DNA of 36,895 bases from assembly GCA_001897615.1 (NCBI GenBank), contig MKTG01000057.1, positions 18,042-54,936 on the forward strand, read 5' to 3'. Position 1 is the first letter of the stretch; every line of letters begins with the position of its first letter. The notes beneath the pieces were generated by a model that saw only the letters and a program-made list of their open reading frames with translations, ran no database searches and was not told the origin of the DNA. The position numbers and the translations under genes are program-made. The stretch is from Burkholderiales bacterium 68-10. GTDB taxonomy: Bacteria; Pseudomonadota; Gammaproteobacteria; Burkholderiales; Burkholderiaceae_C. Of this stretch, positions 7,552 through 16,329 are shown piece after piece.

Positions 7552-8226
7552 CTACCAGGACGCCAGGCGCTGCCCGTCGTAGCGCACGAAGGCGCCGCTG
7601 TCGGCCAGCGTGAGCGCCGCCAGCGCGCGGCGCAGGCCGGCGACGCTGTCGCCGATGGTCACCGGCGCCTGCGCGCCACCCATGTCGGTCTGCACCCAGC
7701 CAGGGTGAAAGGCGGCCAACACTGCCCGCGGATAGCTGTGGCGTGCCGACGCCACCGCCATGTTCAGCGCCGCTTTGCTGACGCGGTACAGCCAGGCGTT
7801 GCTGGCGTCCACTTCGCCGATGCGGCCCATGGTGCTGGAGACGAAGCCGAAGCGCCCGCCCGCCGCCTCCACCAGCGGGGCCACCTGCGGGATGGCCTGC
7901 ATGGCGCCCCGCACGTTGGCGTGCATCACGCGGTCGAACTCGGGCGCCGTGGGCGGCTGGCGGGCGTCGGCGCGCGTGCACATCACGCCGGCCACGTACC
8001 AGGCGGTGTCGAGCTGTTCGCCGTCGAGCTGCCAGGCCAGACCGCTGATGCTGGCCGGATCGGCCACGTCCAGCCGCAGCGCCTGCGCGCCCATGGCGCG
8101 CAAGGCTTGCAGGCCGGCGTCCGAGCGGGCGGTGGCGATCACGCGCTCGCCGGCGGCCAGCGACTGGCGCGCCAGCTCCAGGCCGATGCCGCGCGAGGCG
8201 CCGAGGATCAGGGTGGTGGTGGGCAT
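7552..8226 (-). CDS. SDR family oxidoreductase
   Basis: The product is 224 residues, a classical-type short-chain dehydrogenase. The cofactor motif LILGASRGIGLELA is at residues 6-19 (TGxxxGxG variant), LDVADPAS at about 52-59 marks the second strand, the NAG position reads VAGV (78-81), and the catalytic set is S130/S131, Y147 and K151 (YRVSK). HPGWVQTDMGG follows, typical of the csgA/CsgA-like subfamily. A neighbouring Arg/Ser after the second strand suggests NADP(H), but this is uncertain. Substrate unknown. It lies 7 bp after the upstream flavoprotein gene, so it is probably the last gene of the minus-strand run starting at liuR. Confidence 0.88.
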   Translation of the reverse strand: MPTTTLILGASRGIGLELARQSLAAGERVIATARSDAGLQALRAMGAQALRLDVADPASISGLAWQLDGEQLDTAWYVAGVMCTRADARQPPTAPEFDRVMHANVRGAMQAIPQVAPLVEAAGGRFGFVSSTMGRIGEVDASNAWLYRVSKAALNMAVASARHSYPRAVLAAFHPGWVQTDMGGAQAPVTIGDSVAGLRRALAALTLADSGAFVRYDGQRLASW

Positions 8227-8233
8227 GGGAGTT

Positions 8234-8872
8234 TCAACGCAGGTGATGGGCCAGCCCCTCGTCGGCCAGCTGGGCGCGGTAGCGCTCGCGCGCCTGCTCG
8301 TCGGTTTCGGTGACCACCGCGCTGCCCAGCTGCGCGCGCAGCATGGCGTTCATCGACGGGAAGCTGCCCGGCGCCACGCGCGCCTCGGGCCACCACAGGC
8401 GGGCGCGCAGCAGGGCCTTGGGGCAGTGCAGGTAGGCTTCGCGCACGGCGACCTCGATCACCAGGCGCGGGGGCTTGACGCCCTCGGCGGCAAAGCGATC
8501 GATGAAGCCGGGCTCGTCGCGCAGCCGCGCCGTGCCGTTGACGCGCAGCACCTCGTCGAGCCCCGGCACCAGGAACAGCAGGCCGATGCGCGGATCGGCC
8601 AGCAGGTTTTCCAGCGTGTCCAGGCGGTTGTTGCCGGTGGCGTCGGGGATCAGCAGCGTCCGCGCGTCCGCCAGCTGCACGAAGCCCGGCAGGCCGCCGC
8701 GCGGCGAGGCGTCGGCCAGCGCGCCGCCCGCGCCCACGCTGGCGATCACGCACAGCGGCGCGTGCGCGACAAAGCGCCGCATGGTCTCGTCCAGCCGGTC
8801 GGTCTGCTTGGCCAGCGAGCGGGCGCTGGCCGCCGGGTAGAGCGCACGCAGCGCGTCGAGCGACTCGATCAT
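8234..8872 (-). CDS. pyridoxamine 5'-phosphate oxidase-like flavoprotein (MSMEG_1061-type)
   Basis: The product is 212 residues with a split-barrel flavin-binding fold: CVIASVGAGGALADASPRGGLPGFVQL, then LLIPDATGNNRLDTLENLLADPRIGLLFLVPG and RVNGTARL. The GNNRLDTL run is characteristic of the FMN-dependent PNPOx-like subfamily often named after MSMEG_1061. It probably binds FMN or F420-like cofactors as an oxidoreductase; the substrate is unknown. The SD GGAG lies 7-8 bases before the ATG at 8872. It lies between thiolase (74 bp gap holding R1 copy b) and SDR (7 bp gap). Confidence 0.82.
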   Translation of the reverse strand: MIESLDALRALYPAASARSLAKQTDRLDETMRRFVAHAPLCVIASVGAGGALADASPRGGLPGFVQLADARTLLIPDATGNNRLDTLENLLADPRIGLLFLVPGLDEVLRVNGTARLRDEPGFIDRFAAEGVKPPRLVIEVAVREAYLHCPKALLRARLWWPEARVAPGSFPSMNAMLRAQLGSAVVTETDEQARERYRAQLADEGLAHHLR

Positions 8873-8896
8873 CGGGCGACTCCGATCAGAATGCAG

Positions 8897-8957
8897 GTCA
8901 AACAGACCGTTGGCGCCCGTCCGTCGAGCGCCAACAGCTACGATATTTATAGTATTT
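8897..8957 (-). repeat. R1 hairpin repeat, copy b (at thiolase 3' end)
   Basis: On the minus strand the sequence runs TACTATAAATATCGTAGCTG, then TTGGCGC, a loop of about 13 nt, GCGCCAA and CGGTCTGTTTGAC. GTTGGCGC and GCGCCAAC form the stem. The thiolase stop codon TAA (8947-8949) lies within the AT-rich flank of this copy, so the repeat flank appears to supply the end of the gene. Confidence 0.65.
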
Positions 8958-10128
8958 CGAGTGCCACGGCGGTCGCCTCGCCACCGCCGATGCACAGCGT
9001 GGCCAGGCCCTTGCGCAGGCCGCGCGCCTTCAGGGCGTGGATCAGTGTCACCATGATGCGCGCGCCGCTGGCGCCGATGGGGTGGCCCAGCGCGCAGGCG
9101 CCGCCGTTGACGTTGACCTTCTCGTGCGGCACCTTCAAATCGTGCATCAGCGCCATCGGCACCACGGCAAAGGCCTCGTTGATCTCCCACAGATCCACCT
9201 CGCCCACCTGCCAGCCGGCCTTGGCCAGCGCCTTTTCGGTGGCGCCGATGGGGGCGGTGGAAAACCACTCCGGCTCCTGCGCATGCGTGGCGTGGCTGAC
9301 GATCTTCGCCAGCGGCGTGCAGCCCAGCTTCTTCGCCGTGCTGGCGCGCATCAGCACCATCGCCGCCGCGCCGTCGTTGATGCTGGAGCTGGCCGCCGCC
9401 GTCACCGTGCCGTCCTTCCTGAAGGCCGGCTTGAGCGTCGGAATCCGATCGATGTTGATCTTGCCCGGGCCTTCGTCGGTGTCGACCACGCGCTCGCCCT
9501 TGCGGTCCTTCAGCGTGACGGGGGCGATCTCGGCCGTGAATGCTCCTGATTGAATAGCTGCTTGCGCACGCTGGACGCTGGCGATGGCGAAATTGTCCTG
9601 TTGCTGTCGGGTGAACTGGTACTTGGCGGCGCAGTCCTCGCCAAAGGTGCCCATGCTGCGGCCGGGCTCGTAGGCGTCCTCCAGGCCGTCGAGCATCATG
9701 TGGTCGAAGATGCGGTCGTGCCCCATGCGGTAGCCGCCGCGGCCCTTTTGCAGCAGGTAGGGCGCGGCGGTCATGCTCTCCATGCCGCCGGCCACCAGCA
9801 CGTCGTGACTGCCGGCCACCAGCATGTCGTGCGCGAACATCGCCGCGCGCATGCCCGAGCCGCACATCTTGCTCAGCGTGACCGCCCCCGCGCTCTTCGG
9901 CAGACCGCCCTTGAAGGCGGCCTGGCGCGCCGGCGCCTGCCCTTGCCCGGCCAGCAGGCAGTTGCCGAACAGCACTTCGGTGACGAGTTCAGGCTGGATG
10001 CCGGCGCGCTCGACGGCGGCGCGGATGGCCACGCCGCCCAGGTCGTGCGCGGCGAGGTTGGCGAAATCGCCCTGGAAGCTCCCCATGGGGGTGCGGGCGG
10101 CGGAGACGATGACGATGGGGTCGGACAT
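8947..10128 (-). CDS. acetyl-CoA C-acetyltransferase (thiolase)
   Basis: The product is 393 residues, the normal length for a degradative/biosynthetic thiolase joining or splitting acetoacetyl-CoA. The nucleophile is C89 (KMCGSGM), with H349 (CALGHPIGASGAR) and C379 (TLCIGGGEA) completing the active site, and NEAFAVVPMA present. It is of the AtoB/PhaA type; with the leucine-degradation genes upstream it may use acetoacetyl-CoA from that route, or feed polyhydroxybutyrate synthesis. Codons for about residues 188-195 (AAIQSGAF) are unusually AT-rich and match an R1 flank (9543-9565). The stop codon lies in R1 copy b. Confidence 0.93.
   Translation of the reverse strand: MSDPIVIVSAARTPMGSFQGDFANLAAHDLGGVAIRAAVERAGIQPELVTEVLFGNCLLAGQGQAPARQAAFKGGLPKSAGAVTLSKMCGSGMRAAMFAHDMLVAGSHDVLVAGGMESMTAAPYLLQKGRGGYRMGHDRIFDHMMLDGLEDAYEPGRSMGTFGEDCAAKYQFTRQQQDNFAIASVQRAQAAIQSGAFTAEIAPVTLKDRKGERVVDTDEGPGKINIDRIPTLKPAFRKDGTVTAAASSSINDGAAAMVLMRASTAKKLGCTPLAKIVSHATHAQEPEWFSTAPIGATEKALAKAGWQVGEVDLWEINEAFAVVPMALMHDLKVPHEKVNVNGGACALGHPIGASGARIMVTLIHALKARGLRKGLATLCIGGGEATAVALEIL
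9543..9571 (+). repeat. R1-like fragment inside thiolase gene (copy c, partial)
   Basis: CTCCTGATTGAATAGCTGCT followed by TGCGC resembles the flank and first arm seen in other copies (for example CTATTAAATCAGGAGCTGCTG at 18208-18228, which carries related pieces in another order). Only the first half is similar; the second arm is degenerate, so this is either a decayed copy or chance. It encodes residues about 186-195 of the thiolase. Confidence 0.4.
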
Positions 10129-10176
10129 GGTTTTTCCTTTCAGGCGGTCAAATGGGGGAACGAGGGGCTCAGGCGC

Positions 10177-12075
10177 TCATTCTGGAACGGGCGTCAGGGG
10201 GGCCAGCGCATCGGGCGGGCTGGCGGGCGTGTCGTGGCGCGCGACGCGCGCATCGACCAGTTCGGGCGCGCCGGCCACGCCGCCGTTGCAGTCGAAGCGC
10301 CGGTGCGCGCCATAGGGATAGAAGTCGATCACTTCGCCACGGCGGATGCGCGCCTGGTGCTCCTGCCAGAACTCGGGCGTCAGCAGCTCGGCGTGGTGGC
10401 GCAGGAAGGCGGCGCGCACGCGCGGATGGCCCAGCAGGAAGGGCGCGAAGGTCTCGGGGAACACGTCGTTTTTCGCCACGCTGTACCAGACCTCGCCCGA
10501 CAGCTCGTCTTCCTCGCAGCGCGGCGGCGGCACGTGGCGGAACTGGCAGTCGGTGACGTACTCGATCTCGTCGTAGTCGTAGAACACCACCTTGCCGTGG
10601 CGCGTGACGCCGAAGTTCTTCCACAGCATGTCGCCCGGGAAGATGTTGGCCGCCACCAGGTCCTTGATGGCGTTGCCGTATTCGATCACGGCGTGCTCCA
10701 GCTGGGCGCTGGCGGCGGCGTCGCCCAGGCCGGCGTCCAGCGCTTCCTGAAGGTACAGGTTGAGCGGCAGCATGCGCCGCTCGATGTAGGCGTGCGCGAT
10801 GATGACCTCGGTCTGGCCGTCGCCGTCGCGGTCGGAGATCTCCAGCCCGCTGGCGGCGTGCTGGCGCAGCTCGGCGATCAGCTCGTCGGTGAAGCGCTGG
10901 CGCGGAAAGGCCAGCTGCGAGAACTCCATGGTGTCGGCCATGCGCCCCACCCGGTCGTGGCGCTTGACCAGCTGGTACTTGGCGCGCACCTGCTCGCGCG
11001 TGGTCTCCTTGGGCGCGGCGAAGCGGTCGCGGATGACCTTGAACACGTAGGGAAAACTGGGCAGGTCGAACACCAGCATCACCATGCCCTTGATGCCGGG
11101 CGCGATGCGGAACTTGTCCGTTGAATGGCGCAGGTGCCACAGCAGGTCGCGATAAAACAGGTTCTTGCCCTGCTTGGCCAGGCCCAGTGCGTTGTAGATC
11201 TCGGCGCGCGGCTTGCGCGGCATCAGGCTGCGCAGGAACTGCACGTAGGCGGACGGGATCTCCATGTCCACCATGAAGTAGGCGCGCGAGAAGCTGAACA
11301 GGATGGCCAGGTCGTCCTCGCCGAACAGCGCGGCGTCGACATGCACCGTGCCCGGCGTGCGGTGCAGGATGGGCAGGGCGAACGGGATTTCGCGAAAACC
11401 GTTGATCAGCTTGCCGACCAGGTAGGCGCCCTTGTTGCGGAAGAACAGGTTGCTGAGCACCTGCAGCTGGAAGTTGGGCCGCGCCTTGTCGCCGGCCAGC
11501 TCGCGCCGCATGGCGCGCGCCACGCGGTCGGCGTCGCGCGCCAGGTCGTCCCAGCGGCAGCGCAGCTGCAGGGCCTCGAGCATGGCGCGCACCGTGTGTT
11601 CCAGCGGCGCGTCGCCGGGGTAGAAGGCGCGGAAGGTGGGCGGCGCCTTCGGGTCCTCGCTCTCCATGTACTCGGTGCTGATGGCCGGGCGCACGAAGAT
11701 GAAATCGTTGTGGAAGTAGCTGCGGTGCAGGATGCGCGTGGTGACCGAGTTGAAGAAGGTCTCGGCCAGCTCGGGCTGCGGGTGCGTCACCAGCATGCCG
11801 ATGTACAGCAGCTTGACCTGGTGCCACACGTCCATGGGCTGCTGGTGGGCACCAAACTCGCGCTCCAGGCGCTTCTGGCATTCGCGCACGCGCAGGTCGT
11901 AGAACTCGATGCGCTCGCGCTGCGCGCGCTGCTGGCCGTGCCAGTCGCAGGTCTCGAAGCGGTGCTTGGCGCGCGCCGACTCGGTGCGAAACAGCCGGTA
12001 GTGCCGGTTGAAGCCGTCGATCATCGCCTGCGCGATCTCACGCGCCAGGGCCGAATCGATGGCCGGCAGGCTCAC
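10177..12075 (-). CDS. aceK: isocitrate dehydrogenase kinase/phosphatase AceK
   Basis: The product is 632 residues, somewhat longer than E. coli AceK (578) because of a low-complexity C-terminal tail ([19 protein letters not shown]). It reversibly phosphorylates isocitrate dehydrogenase and so sets flux between the TCA cycle and glyoxylate bypass. Diagnostic runs are [22 protein letters not shown], the regulatory domain [18 protein letters not shown], the ATP loop [24 protein letters not shown] and [20 protein letters not shown] with the catalytic acidic residues. It overlaps no gene but is 4 bp from can, so the two are one operon. Neither aceA nor icd is in the window. Confidence 0.97.
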   Translation of the reverse strand: MSLPAIDSALAREIAQAMIDGFNRHYRLFRTESARAKHRFETCDWHGQQRAQRERIEFYDLRVRECQKRLEREFGAHQQPMDVWHQVKLLYIGMLVTHPQPELAETFFNSVTTRILHRSYFHNDFIFVRPAISTEYMESEDPKAPPTFRAFYPGDAPLEHTVRAMLEALQLRCRWDDLARDADRVARAMRRELAGDKARPNFQLQVLSNLFFRNKGAYLVGKLINGFREIPFALPILHRTPGTVHVDAALFGEDDLAILFSFSRAYFMVDMEIPSAYVQFLRSLMPRKPRAEIYNALGLAKQGKNLFYRDLLWHLRHSTDKFRIAPGIKGMVMLVFDLPSFPYVFKVIRDRFAAPKETTREQVRAKYQLVKRHDRVGRMADTMEFSQLAFPRQRFTDELIAELRQHAASGLEISDRDGDGQTEVIIAHAYIERRMLPLNLYLQEALDAGLGDAAASAQLEHAVIEYGNAIKDLVAANIFPGDMLWKNFGVTRHGKVVFYDYDEIEYVTDCQFRHVPPPRCEEDELSGEVWYSVAKNDVFPETFAPFLLGHPRVRAAFLRHHAELLTPEFWQEHQARIRRGEVIDFYPYGAHRRFDCNGGVAGAPELVDARVARHDTPASPPDALAPLTPVPE

Positions 12076-12079
12076 GGCC

Positions 12080-12754
12080 TCACTCCTCGGCGCTGGGGTC
12101 GGCGGCGGCGCGCGGATAGCGCTTGATGGCCTGGCGGTACACGTCCACCACCTCGCTGGTGGCCGACATGGTGACGCCCAGGTCCTTGACCAGGCCGTCC
12201 TTCAGGCCGTAGCACCAACCATGCACCGACACCTGCTGGCCGCGCGCCCAGGCGTCCTGCAGCACGGTGGTTTCGGCGATGTGGCCGACCTGCTCGATCA
12301 CGTTCATCTCGCACAGCGCGTCTTCCTGCGCGTGCGCGCACAGGTGCATAAGCCGGCCGCGGTGGCGCATCTTGACGTCGTGCACGTGGCGCAGCCAGTT
12401 GTCGGCCAGGCCCACGCGGTCCTCGCGCAGCACCGCCAGCACGCCGCCGCAGCCATAGTGGCCGACCACCATGATGTGCTCGACCTTGAGCACGTCGACC
12501 GCGAACTGGATCACCGACAGCGCGTTGAGGTCGGAGCTGACCACCACGTTGGCCACGTTGCGGTGCACGAACACCTCGCCCGGCGCCAGGCCGGTGACCT
12601 GGTTGGCCGGCACGCGGCTGTCGGAGCAGCCGATCCACAGGTACTTGGGCGACTGCTGCTTGGCCAGGCTCTGGAAGAAGCCCGGCTGCTCGCGCTCCAT
12701 CCGGGTGGCCCAGACGCGGTTGGCGTCGATCAGGTGTTGCAGGGACGAGGGCAT
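12080..12754 (-). CDS. can: beta-class carbonic anhydrase
   Basis: The product is 224 residues and interconverts CO2 and bicarbonate in the cytoplasm. Zinc ligands C43 and D45 (GCSDSRVPA), H99 and C102 (GHYGCGG) are all present, as is the structural run [14 protein letters not shown]. This is the Can/CynT2-like type. ATG 12754 begins [16 protein letters not shown], as in relatives. It is placed between isovaleryl-CoA dehydrogenase (67 bp) and aceK (4 bp). Bicarbonate from this enzyme could serve methylcrotonyl-CoA carboxylase, the next step after isovaleryl-CoA dehydrogenase; that link is inference. Confidence 0.96.
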   Translation of the reverse strand: MPSSLQHLIDANRVWATRMEREQPGFFQSLAKQQSPKYLWIGCSDSRVPANQVTGLAPGEVFVHRNVANVVVSSDLNALSVIQFAVDVLKVEHIMVVGHYGCGGVLAVLREDRVGLADNWLRHVHDVKMRHRGRLMHLCAHAQEDALCEMNVIEQVGHIAETTVLQDAWARGQQVSVHGWCYGLKDGLVKDLGVTMSATSEVVDVYRQAIKRYPRAAADPSAEE

Positions 12755-12821
12755 GGCGGACAGGTGGCTGAGGGGCTTGGCGCCCGCGGCGGGCGGGCGG
12801 AGGGGAGGCGCGCGGGCCGGG

Positions 12822-14003
12822 TCACATGGTTTCGGCGAACAGCTCGCGTCCGATCAGCATGCGGCGGATCTCGCTGGTGCCGGCGCCGATCTCGTACAGC
12901 TTGGCGTCGCGCCACAGGCGGCCCAGCGGGTACTCGTTGATGTAGCCGTTGCCGCCGAACAGCTGGATGCCGTCGCCGGCCATCCTGGTGGCCATCTCGG
13001 CCGTCCACAGAATGACCGAGGCGCAGTCCTTGCGCACCTGGCGCACGTGCTCGGCGCCCAGCGCGTCCAGGTTCTTGCCGATGGTGTAAAGAAAGGCGCG
13101 GCCGGCCTGCAGCACGGTGTACATGTCGGCCACCTTGCCCTGCACCAGCTGGAACTCGCCGATGCTCTGGCCGAACTGCTTGCGGTCGTGGATGTAGGGC
13201 ACCACGTTGTCCATCACCGCCTGCATGATGCCGACGGGGCCGCCGGCCAGCACGGCGCGCTCGTAGTCCAGGCCGCTCATCAGCACCTTGGCGCCGCCGT
13301 TGAGCGTGCCCAGGATGTTGGCCTCGGGCACCTCGACGTTCTGGAACACCATCTCGCCGGTGTGGCTGCCGCGCATGCCCAGCTTGTCGAGCTTCTGCGC
13401 GGTGGAAAAGCCCTTCATGCCCTTCTCGACGATGAAGGCGGTGACGCCGCGCGCGCCCAGCTCGGGCTCGGTCTTGGCGTAGACCACCATGGTGTCGGCG
13501 TCGGGGCCGTTGGTGATCCACATCTTGCTGCCGTTGAGCAGGTAGTAGCCGCCCTTGTCCTCGGCGCGCAGCTTCATGCTGATGACGTCGCTGCCGGCGC
13601 CCGGCTCGCTCATGGCCAGCGCGCCCACATGCTGGCCGCTGATCAGCCTGGGCAGGTACTTCTGCTTCTGCGCCTCGCTGCCGTTGCGCTTGATCTGGTT
13701 GACGCACAGGTTGCTGTGCGCGCCGTAGGACAGGCCGATGGAGGCGCTGGCGCGGCTGATCTCCTCCATGGCGATCATGTGCGCCAGGTAGCCCATGTCG
13801 GCGCCGCCGTACTGCTCGGGCACGGTGATGCCCAGCACGCCGAGTTCGCCCATCTTGGGCCACAGGTCCATCGGGAACTGGTCGCTGCGGTCCACCTCGG
13901 CGGCGCGCGGGGCGATCTCGGCCTGCGCGAAGTCGCGCACGGCGTCGCGCAGGGCGTCGATGTCGTCACCAAGCTGGAAGTTCAGGCCGGGCAGGTTGCT
14001 CAT
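12822..14003 (-). CDS. ivd: isovaleryl-CoA dehydrogenase
   Basis: The product is 393 residues, an FAD acyl-CoA dehydrogenase oxidising isovaleryl-CoA to 3-methylcrotonyl-CoA in leucine breakdown (also called liuA). Domain order is normal: N-terminal helices, FAD region ([20 protein letters not shown], about 128-147; [10 protein letters not shown]) and C-terminal helices with ECATQ-like [25 protein letters not shown]. The catalytic base is E248 ([14 protein letters not shown]), at the position specific to isovaleryl-CoA dehydrogenases rather than the late Glu of medium/short-chain enzymes. It is downstream of the thioesterase (25 bp) and liuR. SD GGAG precedes ATG. Confidence 0.96.
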   Translation of the reverse strand: MSNLPGLNFQLGDDIDALRDAVRDFAQAEIAPRAAEVDRSDQFPMDLWPKMGELGVLGITVPEQYGGADMGYLAHMIAMEEISRASASIGLSYGAHSNLCVNQIKRNGSEAQKQKYLPRLISGQHVGALAMSEPGAGSDVISMKLRAEDKGGYYLLNGSKMWITNGPDADTMVVYAKTEPELGARGVTAFIVEKGMKGFSTAQKLDKLGMRGSHTGEMVFQNVEVPEANILGTLNGGAKVLMSGLDYERAVLAGGPVGIMQAVMDNVVPYIHDRKQFGQSIGEFQLVQGKVADMYTVLQAGRAFLYTIGKNLDALGAEHVRQVRKDCASVILWTAEMATRMAGDGIQLFGGNGYINEYPLGRLWRDAKLYEIGAGTSEIRRMLIGRELFAETM

Positions 14004-14028
14004 GGGGGTCTCCTTGACAAGAAAAAAA

Positions 14029-14472
14029 TCAGTAGCCCTTGGGTACCGGCACCAGGGTCTGCTGCATCAGGGCGCAGGGGCCTTCCTGGCCGGCGTCGTT
14101 GACGTGGGTGACCTCGGCGCTGGTGATGATCAGGCGCCGGCCCGGCTTGACCACGCGGCCGATGGCGCGCAGCGCGCCGCCCTGGTAGCTGCCCAGGAAG
14201 TTGATCTTGTATTCGGCCGTGACGACTTCCATGCCCTCGGGCGCCAGCGTCAGGCCGGCATAGCCGCCGGCGATGTCGGCCACCGCGCCCATGGCGCCGC
14301 CGTGAAAACCGTCCTGCTGCTGCGTCACGCGGTCGGAGTAGGGCAGCCAGATCTCCACCAGGCCCGGCTCGACCCGGCGCAGCTCGGCGCCCAGGTGGTG
14401 CATCATGCCCTGGCGGGCAAAGCTGTCGGCCACGCGCTGAAAGAGGGCGGAGGGGGCGGCGTGGGCGGTCAT
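14029..14472 (-). CDS. PaaI-type hotdog-fold acyl-CoA thioesterase
   Basis: The product is 147 residues with a hotdog fold: [39 protein letters not shown] contains the HGGxxxxxxD pattern of PaaI-like thioesterases. [27 protein letters not shown] follows. It probably hydrolyses an acyl-CoA, and its placement suggests relief of accumulated branched-chain acyl-CoA, but substrate is unknown. It lies between liuR and ivd. The 26-bp LiuR-like palindrome is 16 bp upstream of its start, and a GAGG SD sits about 6-7 bases before the ATG. Confidence 0.88.
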   Translation of the reverse strand: MTAHAAPSALFQRVADSFARQGMMHHLGAELRRVEPGLVEIWLPYSDRVTQQQDGFHGGAMGAVADIAGGYAGLTLAPEGMEVVTAEYKINFLGSYQGGALRAIGRVVKPGRRLIITSAEVTHVNDAGQEGPCALMQQTLVPVPKGY

Positions 14473-14483
14473 GACAGGCCTCG

Positions 14484-14514
14484 ATTGTGATTGACGTTTA
14501 CGTAAACGTCAATC
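14484..14514 (-). promoter_or_regulatory. 26-bp perfect palindrome, candidate LiuR/MerR operator with promoter
   Basis: GATTGACGTTTAC-GTAAACGTCAATC (14489-14514) is a perfect 26-bp palindrome and resembles the LiuR sites known from branched-chain catabolism genes. On the minus strand it contains a -35-like TTGACG (14507-14512) followed after 17 bp by CACAAT (14484-14489). With that pairing the transcript would start only about 5 bases before the thioesterase ATG, so either the message is almost leaderless or transcription enters from further upstream. It overlaps the last codons of liuR. Confidence 0.7.
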
Positions 14515-14926
14515 AGACTTTGGTCTTGCTGGCGGGGCGCGGCTGCTGGCGTGCCAGCAGCGAACGGGCTTCCTTCTCGTGCTCGCTCACCTCGGCCAGC
14601 GTGGCCTGCAACTCGGCCAGCTGGGCCTCCAGCTGGGCGCGGTGCTGCCCCAGCACCTGCAGGTACTTGCGCAGCTGGGGGCCGGTGTCGCGCGGGCTGT
14701 CGTACATGTCGATCAGCTCGCGCGCCTCGGTCAGCGACAGGCCCAGGCGCTTGGCGCGCAGGGTCAGCTTCAGGCGCGTGCGGTCGCGGCTGGAATACAC
14801 CCGCTGACGCCCGCCGGGGCCGGCACGCTCGGGCTGCAGCAGGCCCATGTCTTCATAAAAACGCATGGCGCGCGGTGTCAGGTCGAACTCGCGGGCCAGG
14901 TCGCTGATGCGGTAGGTGGTGGCCAT
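14513..14926 (-). CDS. liuR: MerR-family regulator, LiuR type
   Basis: The product is 137 residues. The N-terminal winged helix begins TYRISDLAREFDLTPRAMRFYEDMGLLQPER, followed by RQRVYSSRDRTRLKLTLRAKRLGLSLTEARELIDMYDS and a dimerising coiled coil (about 85-122). There are no Cys, so it is not a metal sensor. LiuR regulators in proteobacteria control leucine/isovalerate degradation; the adjacent ivd and the palindrome agree. ATG 14926 matches family N-termini; in-frame starts up to 15058 would add unrelated residues. It is followed by thioesterase and ivd on the same strand and diverges from the MBL-fold gene. Confidence 0.9.
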   Translation of the reverse strand: MATTYRISDLAREFDLTPRAMRFYEDMGLLQPERAGPGGRQRVYSSRDRTRLKLTLRAKRLGLSLTEARELIDMYDSPRDTGPQLRKYLQVLGQHRAQLEAQLAELQATLAEVSEHEKEARSLLARQQPRPASKTKV

Positions 14927-15056
14927 GGGGTGGTCGGTGGCTGTCGCGCAGGTGCTGCGCACGCGGCGCGGCTCCTTCATAGAATGATCCGGCAGGCTGA
15001 CGCGCGCGTCACGCGTGCCCGCCATCCTAACGCAGCCCTGCCCTCCGGAACCGCCC
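14927..15056. promoter_or_regulatory. divergent promoter region liuR / MBL-fold gene
   Basis: This 130-bp gap holds a 14-bp palindrome TGACGCGCGCGTCA at 14998-15011, which shares TGACG...CGTCA ends with the larger palindrome at 14489-14514 and might be a weaker LiuR site for autoregulation. Its GC centre makes chance likely. A possible minus-strand -10 (TAGGAT) is at about 15026-15031. No confident promoter is seen. Confidence 0.3.
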
Positions 15057-16136
15057 ATGTCACTTGCCGCCGAACTCGAACGCGCCCTGCACTACCCGCT
15101 GGCCGACCAGCTGCCCGCGCCCGGCCGCGCCATCGAGCTGGCGCCCGGCGTCAAGTGGTTGCGCATGACGCTGCCGTTCGCGCTCGACCACATCAACCTG
15201 TGGCTGCTGCGCGACCGCTTCCAGGGCCGCGAGGGCTGGACCGTGGTGGACTGCTGTATCGACCGGCCCGAGTCGCGCGCGCTGTGGCAGCAGGTGTTCG
15301 AGCACGAGCTCGATGGCCTGCCGGTGCTGCGCGTCATCGTCACCCACATGCACCCCGACCACATCGGGCTGGCGCACTGGCTGTGCGAGCGCTGGAGCAC
15401 ACCCGAGCACGAGTGCCGCCTGTGGATCAGCGCCGCCGACTACCAGACCGCGCGCTACGGTTGCGAGGTGGTCAACAGCTTCGGCGGCGAGCGCCTGGCG
15501 CAGTACTTCCGCAGCCACGGCATGACCGACCCGGATGATCTGGAGCAGATCCGCCACCGCAAGAGCTACTACCGCAACCTGGTGCCCGCCGTGCCGCCGT
15601 CCTACGCCCGGCTGATCGACGGCCAGCAGCTGACCATCGGCGGCCAGGCCTGGCGTTGCATCGCCGGCTGGGGCCACGCGCCTGAGCACATGGCGCTGCA
15701 CTGCGAGCAGCTGGGCATCCTGATCAGCGGCGACATGGTGCTGCCGCGCATTTCCACCAACGTCAGCGTCTACGAGATGGAGCCCGAGGCCGACGCGCTG
15801 ACGCTGTTCCTGGGCTCGATCGACCGCTTCAGGCCGCTGACGGCGGACACGCTGGTGCTGCCCTCGCACGGCAAGCCCTTCACCGGCCTGCACATGCGCA
15901 TCCAGCAGTTGCACGATCACCATCGCGACCGCCTGACCGAGGTGATGGCCGTCGCGCATGAAAAGCCGGTGAGCGCGTACGACGTGCTACCCGTGCTGTT
16001 CAAGCGCCCGCTCGATCTGCACCAGACCACCTTTGCCCTGGGCGAGTCGGTGGCGCACCTGCACCGGCTGTGGCACGGCGGGCAACTGCGGCGCGAGCGC
16101 GATGCTGAAGGCATCTGGCGGTTTGCGCCGGCGTGA
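15057..16136 (+). CDS. metallo-beta-lactamase-fold hydrolase
   Basis: The product is 359 residues. The zinc motif THMHPDHIG gives H97, H99, D101 and H102; the following ligands are probably in AGWGHAPEHMALHC and LVLPSHGKPFTGLH, with ILISGDMVLP supplying the bridging Asp. The C-terminal 70 residues (VSAYDVLPVLFKRPL...HLHRLWHGGQLRRE) form a winged-helix-like tail, as in LACTB2-type members. Substrate unknown; this gene next to ivd suggests a thioester or related function, but that is weak. ATG 15057 starts MSLAAELERALHYPL as in relatives; an in-frame GTG at 15015 is less likely. Confidence 0.85.
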   Translation: MSLAAELERALHYPLADQLPAPGRAIELAPGVKWLRMTLPFALDHINLWLLRDRFQGREGWTVVDCCIDRPESRALWQQVFEHELDGLPVLRVIVTHMHPDHIGLAHWLCERWSTPEHECRLWISAADYQTARYGCEVVNSFGGERLAQYFRSHGMTDPDDLEQIRHRKSYYRNLVPAVPPSYARLIDGQQLTIGGQAWRCIAGWGHAPEHMALHCEQLGILISGDMVLPRISTNVSVYEMEPEADALTLFLGSIDRFRPLTADTLVLPSHGKPFTGLHMRIQQLHDHHRDRLTEVMAVAHEKPVSAYDVLPVLFKRPLDLHQTTFALGESVAHLHRLWHGGQLRRERDAEGIWRFAPA

Positions 16137-16154
16137 GGGTTTGACGGGAACAGC

Positions 16155-16250
16155 CGAACGCAGAGGACGCAAAGGTTTCGCAGCGGGCGCAGAAAAAAAT
16201 CAGGAATTTCTTCTGCGATTTCCGCGCGATTTTCGCGTCCTCTGCGTTCG
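16155..16250. repeat. R2 inverted-repeat element, copy A
   Basis: The ends CGAACGCAGAGGACGC (16155-16170) and GCGTCCTCTGCGTTCG (16235-16250) are perfect 16-bp inverted repeats. The interior repeats short GCGCAGA/TTCTGCG units. A near-identical element is at 31523-31623. It is non-coding and sits 18 bp after the MBL-fold gene stop, before the RhlG-like gene. The strong hairpin could affect the 3' end of the message. Confidence 0.8.
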
Positions 16251-16329
16251 CCTTTAAAGCCAAATCACTTCCTTGCGCTGACTGAGCGAACGCTGCCAGC
16301 CATCAATTCGATACTTTGGAGATGCTTCC

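Noticed and set aside
14998-15011. Second certain LiuR operator (TGACGCGCGCGTCA)
   Set aside because: The match is limited to TGACG/CGTCA ends with a CG-only centre, easily chance in this DNA; kept only as a low-confidence note.
16155-16250. CRISPR array (short repeated GCGCAGA units)
   Set aside because: Units are only 7-10 bp, without spacers of even length, and the structure is an inverted repeat; no cas genes are present.
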